From: Diphasiastrum complanatum
Lineage: Eukaryota; Streptophyta; Lycopodiopsida; Lycopodiales; Lycopodiaceae
Length of the DNA stretch: 64,000 nt
Direction of reading: 5' to 3'
Assembly: GCA_029204225.1 (NCBI GenBank)
Contig: CM055109.1
Coordinates: 32,372,927 to 32,436,926 of the forward strand
Position 1 is the stretch's first letter. Every line of letters starts with the position of its first letter. The notes under the pieces were generated by a model. It saw only the letters and a program-made list of their open reading frames with translations, searched no databases and was not told the origin of the DNA. A program made the position numbers and the translations under genes. This document shows positions 59,866 through 64,000 of this stretch, piece by piece.

Positions 59866-60268
59866 TGACAGAATTTGTGATACAAATTCTAGATGGAGTT
59901 ACTAATCCTACTAGCACTCACACAAACCAAGTATGGAGAGAATTCAGATCATAGGAGGATTGAGCAAAGCTCTAACATATTGGAATGACGCCAGCCTACA
60001 TATATAGTTTCTCTAATCAATGGGAAAAGCTAAAAGCCTAAAGCAAATAGCAAAAGAGCAAAAGCTAATTGCTAAAATTACTACCTATATGGGGTAAAGA
60101 CCCAAGATGAATTTCTAAGTACTAAATAGATCCTAATCTAGTAGTAGTGTGCCCATCTACATGCATAAGCAATAGTAATTTACTATAAATAGTAATGGCC
60201 CCTATAATAGCACGCAAGCATGGCCAAATTATCATTAAGGGGTATCAAATAAACATGAATTCCTAAAA
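59866..60268 (-). repeat. 3' LTR of element B
   Basis: About 403 bp; ends TGACAG on the left, and its outer end reads ctaaaa where the partner LTR has ctaaca. Confidence 0.9.
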
Positions 60269-60299
60269 CTCCCCCTTAATGTTTACTTTGTTATCTATT

Positions 60300-61032
60300 A
60301 CTCCTAGAAGTTCTCTAAACTTCTGAAATTTTCTTTGCCAAGTCCTTTGGTAAAGATATCCGCAACTTGCTCTTCCGTAGGGCAATAGATATAAGCTCCA
60401 CTTCACCACTTTGAATCTTCTCTCTGATGAAGTGTTGTTGTACTTCAATGTGTTTTGCCCTGCTGTAAAAAACTGGATTTTTCGCCAATTTAATACAACT
60501 CTGATTATCGCACTGAAGTATTGTAAGTGAATCTTGTACCATATGTAGATCATGTAGAATCCTCTGTAACCATATTGCTTCACATGTTGCACTCGTAGTA
60601 CCTCGATATTATGCCTCTGTAGATGATAATGCAACAGTATGCTGCTTCTTTGAACTCCAAGAAATAGCACTAGAACCAAGACTAAAAACATAACCTGTAG
60701 TAGATCTTCGGTCTTCCACATTTCCAGCCCAATCAGCATCCACATATCCCTGTAACTTCAAATCATCCTGTCTCCCATAGAGAATACCAAATCTCAAAGT
60801 GCCCTGAATATGAGTATCCGCTTAGCAGCTTTCCAATGAATCGGCTTAGGCTTAGCCTTTTTTGACAAGCCATACTCACAGCATAAGCAATATCTGGTCT
60901 CGTAGTAGTTAGATAGATTAAGCTTCCAACAAGCTTTCTATATAACGTCTCATCTACAGCCTGATCTTCCTCAGCTTTAGTAAGCTTACACCCACTATCA
61001 TATGATGTTGCAATAGGCTTGCAATCTGACAT
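60300..61032 (-). pseudogene. Reverse transcriptase end and RNase H of element B
   Basis: Shows TLYRKLVGSLIYLTTTRPDI, YVDADWAGNVEDRRSTTGYV and SRAKHIEVQQHFIREKI, the standard order at the end of Copia pol, with frame changes near 60800 and 60600. Confidence 0.88.
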
Positions 61033-61129
61033 TCATGAGCATGCTTAGATTGAGAACTCCATTTTGTTGAGGTGTATCCGTCTTTGCAAATTGTCTCTTT
61101 ATACCAATTCCGTAGAAATATACTCTCCC

Positions 61130-61560
61130 CCCTCATCAGAGCGGAGAATCTTGATTTGTCTATCTGTTTCTTTCTCCACCTGTGTCTTAAACCATGTGAA
61201 ATACTTGAACGCTTAACCCTTATTCTTCAAAAGATAGATCCATGTCTTCCTAGAATAGTCACCCCCAAACACCATGAAGTAACTTGCTCCCCCGGTCCTC
61301 ATAGGACCACACAAATCTGTATGAACAAGTTCTAGAACATTTCTCGCCCAAAATGTACTAGGCAAAAATTTCTTCATATGATGCTTGCCTAAGACACAGC
61401 CTTCACAAACCTTGTGATTAGAAACAACTTGAGGTAAACCTGTAACCATGTTATATTTCCTCAAGACTTGTAGACTCTTGTAATTCAGATGTCCAAACCT
61501 CTCATGCCATAACTTACTCACTAATCCAATATCCGCAACACTTGCATGATGGTCCACCAC
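61130..61560 (-). pseudogene. Pre-integrase and integrase start of element B
   Basis: KLWHERFGHLNYKSLQVLRK, CEGCVLGKHH and ELVHTDLCGPM, then DYSRKTWIYLLKNKG; the rest of integrase is lost at the internal deletion. Nearly the same as the element A sequence at 63.6 kb. Confidence 0.88.
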
Positions 61561-61865
61561 CTGAGCCTAAAGTTTGTACAACCACCCTGCAAGTATGCCC
61601 TCAGCTACTACTTCATTATCTTTCTTCTTGATGAGACACCACTTTTCATCAAACTGCTGCTTAGTGTCCTGATTTTCCGCAAATAAAGCAGTTTCCTTGT
61701 CGACCCACTTTCTTCCCATCTTCTGATCGATTTGATTGATTCTCCTCCGTATCTAGCTGCTTCTTTTTCTTTTTCTTCCCTTTGCCACCCTTCTTGGAAC
61801 TTTGCTCTTGCTTCCTTTGCCAAGAATGCATGTTCCTTGAAATCGTTCCTATTGACAATATTTTG

Positions 61866-62378
61866 TCATCTCATTTCTTCCTGTAGTAATATGGCATTCA
61901 ACTCATCAAAAGAAGGTCTCGTTTCCCGTAAAGATAACATCATTACAAAGTTCTGATAAGCCAAAGGTAGACTATAAAGCACAATGGATACTAAGACTGA
62001 ATCTTGAACACTTTCTCCAACCGCAATAAGTTGGTCTCTCAGATCTTTCACCCGAGTAAAGTAGTCCGTTACTGATGTACCCATCTTCAATGTGTGAAGC
62101 TTATTAGTCAAGAACAAGATCCGTGACTGATTCACCGTCTCATATAAGTTCTTCAAAATATCCTAAGCCTCCTTGGGTCCAGCAGCATCTCTGATATGAG
62201 GTATGATCATATCTCTAACTAACAAGTTGATGATATGATGAGCTTTTCTTCTACGTCTCAAATACTCCTGCAACTCTCTGTCAGTATTAGGAGGTACCTC
62301 AACACCTGTGACGATCTCCCAATATTCTCGATCCTGGAAAATATTTTGCATCTTGAACTTCCATATACTGTAGTTCAT
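61866..62378 (-). pseudogene. Gag of element B
   Basis: NYSIWKFKMQNIFQDREYWE, then a TAG near 62163, then LYETVNQSRILFLTNKLHTL and DELNAILLQEEMR. Very similar to the gag of element A, so both belong to one family. Confidence 0.9.
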
Positions 62379-62489
62379 TCCATCCAGCTTGCTAGACTAT
62401 GGTAGAACTGACTCATGAAGAATTCCCATTATGAGACATAAGTAAACAAAAGAATGATAAAATTATCTTGTTCCGGTAAAGATGCTGGT

Positions 62490-62800
62490 TATCCTGTTCA
62501 CCAGCGAAGATGCTATATGTCCTTATTGTCCACCAGTCCACCAGCAAAGCCTGTCCACAAGTTGTCTCAGTAGCGACCTGTCCACCAGCGAAGCTTCAGC
62601 GACCTGTCCACCGACGAAGCCTCAACGACTAGCGAAAAAATAATTGTTGCCCACCAGCGAGCAGGACATAATGCCCTGTCCAGCAGCTACCTGTCCACTA
62701 GCAACCTGTCCAGCGGCGACCTGTCCATCAGCTGTCCAGCAGCGACCTGTCCAGCAGTGACCTATCTAGTAGTGACCTGTTCAGCAGCTAATAGGAGAGC
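62490..62800. repeat. Minisatellite in the leader of element B
   Basis: Irregular repeats of about 12-15 bp built from 'cagcgacctgtcc' and 'caccagcgaagc', between primer-binding site and gag. Confidence 0.8.
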
Positions 62801-63120
62801 AGATTCAAAATCTGCAGCAAACAGATTCAGCGATCAGTAGGCAATAACCTGATTTCAGCTGAGCAATCAAGTCTCCAAATCTGAACAGATCTGTGATCAG
62901 GTTTTCAGGCCTGCATGCACCAATCTACAGACTGTGGTCTGTTTTCAGCTATCCGGCTAGTGATTTAACCAGTATATCTTCTCCTAGGAGATTCTCATTG
63001 TGCTCTTAACAATGTTAACTCCACATGCAGCTTCAGCTCCTCCAACCTTCTTCTTGCAACCCTGCAAAAACAAACTCTCTCTCTCTCTCTCTCTCACTCA
63101 AAAAGCCTGCTCTAATACCA

Positions 63121-63536
63121 TGACAGAATTTGTGATACAAATTCTAGATGGAGTTACTAGTCCTACCAGCACTCACACAAACCAAGCATAGCAAGAATTC
63201 AGATCATAGGAGAATTGAGCAAAGCTCTAACATATTGGAATGGGTGGGGCGCTAGCCAACATATATAGTTTCTCTAATCAATGGGAAAAGCTAAAAGCCT
63301 AAAGCAAATAGCAAAAGAGCAAAAGCTAATTGCTAAAATTACTACCTATATTGGGTAAAGACCCAAGATGAATTTCTAAGTACTAAATAGATCCTAATCT
63401 AGTAGTAGTGTGCCCACCTACATGCATAAGCAATAAAAAAAACAAATTTACTATAAATAGTAATGGCCCCTATAATAGCATGCAAGCATGGCCAGATTAT
63501 CATTAAGGGGTATCAAATAAACATTAATTCCTAACA
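63121..63536 (-). repeat. 5' LTR of element B
   Basis: 416 bp, TGTTAGGAAT...TTCTGTCA on the minus strand, followed by the primer-binding site and then (CT)9 at about 63077-63094. Confidence 0.92.
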
Positions 63537-64000
63537 GATGGTGCAGTTTGATGAAGAGCAGTGTCTCAAAAAGAGGAAGGACAATGAAGTAGTAGCTGAA
63601 GGCATACTTGCAGGAAGGTTGTACAAACTTCGGGCTCAGGTGGTGGGTCATCATGCAAGTGTTGCGAATATTGGATCAGTGAGTAAGTTATGGCGCGAAA
63701 GGTTTGGGCATCTGAATCACAAAAGTCGACAAGTCTTGAGGAAATACAACATGGTTATAGGTTTACCTCAAGTTGTTTCTGATCACAAGGTTTGTGGAGG
63801 CTGTATCTTAGGCAAGCGTCATATGAAGAAATTTCGTCTAGTACATTCAGGGTGAAAAATGTTCTAGAACTTGTTCATACATATTTGTGTGGTCCTACGA
63901 GAACTTAGTCTTATGGGGGAGCAAGTTACTTCACGGTGTTTGTGGATGACTATTCTAGGAAGACGTGGATCTATCTTCTCAAGAATAAGGGCATTCAAGT

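Larger units (their letters stand above)
59866..63536 (-). mobile_element. Copia-like element B (minus), complete with LTRs
   Basis: LTRs 59866-60268 and 63121-63536 differ by a few percent plus small indels. The target duplication gatgg (59861-59865, 63537-63541) is perfect. Primer-binding site TGGTATTAGAGC at 63120-63109 and polypurine tract AAGGGGGAG near 60278-60270. Interior on the minus strand: leader with a minisatellite (about 62490-62800), gag (62378-61866, broken), zinc knuckle (about 61680), pre-integrase and integrase start (61560-61130), then a jump to the end of reverse transcriptase and RNase H (61032-60300). The integrase C-terminus and most of reverse transcriptase are deleted, so it is non-autonomous. 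Confidence 0.92.
58264..64000 (+). mobile_element. Copia element A (plus), interrupted by element B
   Basis: Begins with an LTR start TGTTAGAAAT at 58264, truncated at a (GA)29 tract (58442-58499). Gag starts at 58683 (MARLNDDVLSETSQLDGTNY) and is frameshifted. A CFVC..GHYAKEC zinc knuckle (about 59406-59450), protease TIDSGPSKHM (about 59620) and GAG-pre-integrase KNLLSVSAIAKQHM (59821 on) follow. The element is then split at 59865 by element B and resumes at 63537 with pre-integrase and LVHSG, GASYFTVFVDDYS integrase sequence running off the window end. Confidence 0.9.

Overview
The window is nuclear DNA from a seed plant. The evidence is plant GT-AG introns, a plant BAHD acyltransferase, a plant-type galactokinase gene, and dense Copia, Gypsy, Helitron, LINE-like and hAT/MITE-like debris. 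It also holds very long (CT)n/(GA)n microsatellites, several of 150-250 bp. Genes with multi-kilobase, transposon-filled introns suggest a large, repeat-rich genome such as a magnoliid, another early-diverging angiosperm or a gymnosperm. The species cannot be fixed from the sequence.

Layout. 0-2 kb: CT-microsatellite units and short tandem repeats. 2-5.7 kb: a broken Helitron-type gene with zinc-finger-like and PIF1-helicase parts but no Rep nuclease part. 6.2-6.8 kb: two CT tracts. 8.1-9.5 kb: a decayed Copia gag-pol (+). 11.3 kb: an 85-bp tRNA-like insertion with a 14-bp target duplication. 12.2-14.4 kb: the only complete gene, a two-exon BAHD acyltransferase. 17.7-18.1 kb: an LTR with primer-binding site. 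19.0-20.2 kb: the 3' end of a non-LTR-like retroelement. 21-23.7 kb: a decayed intron-containing gene of unclear family. 25.7-27.2 kb: a Copia pol (-). 28.2-30.2 kb: gag fragments and a long inverted repeat.

31.8-56.4 kb (minus strand): twelve coding exons of a galactokinase gene (GAL1 type), from [12 protein letters not shown] to the stop codon, all with GT-AG splice sites and matching phases. The exon for the first ~55 residues lies beyond the window or was not found. Introns reach 7 kb and contain a hAT-like element with a BED-finger ORF, MITE-like copies, an LTR element with 5-bp target duplication, other Copia/Gypsy pieces and microsatellites. The coding sequence appears intact, so the gene probably works.

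The most notable observation is in this gene. The exon for the ATP-phosphate loop (GLSSSAA, GHMP motif 2) is present twice in tandem. Both copies are 83 nt, in the same phase, with intact splice sites and an open frame, but clearly diverged. They are 41 nt apart, too short for a normal plant intron, and joining both would shift the frame into a stop. This is the signature of mutually exclusive alternative exons. The preceding exon also has two partial tandem copies.

57-64 kb: two small GC-rich elements made of short palindromic words between (TA)n tracts, then a Copia element (+) interrupted by a related Copia-like element (-) with a perfect 5-bp target duplication.
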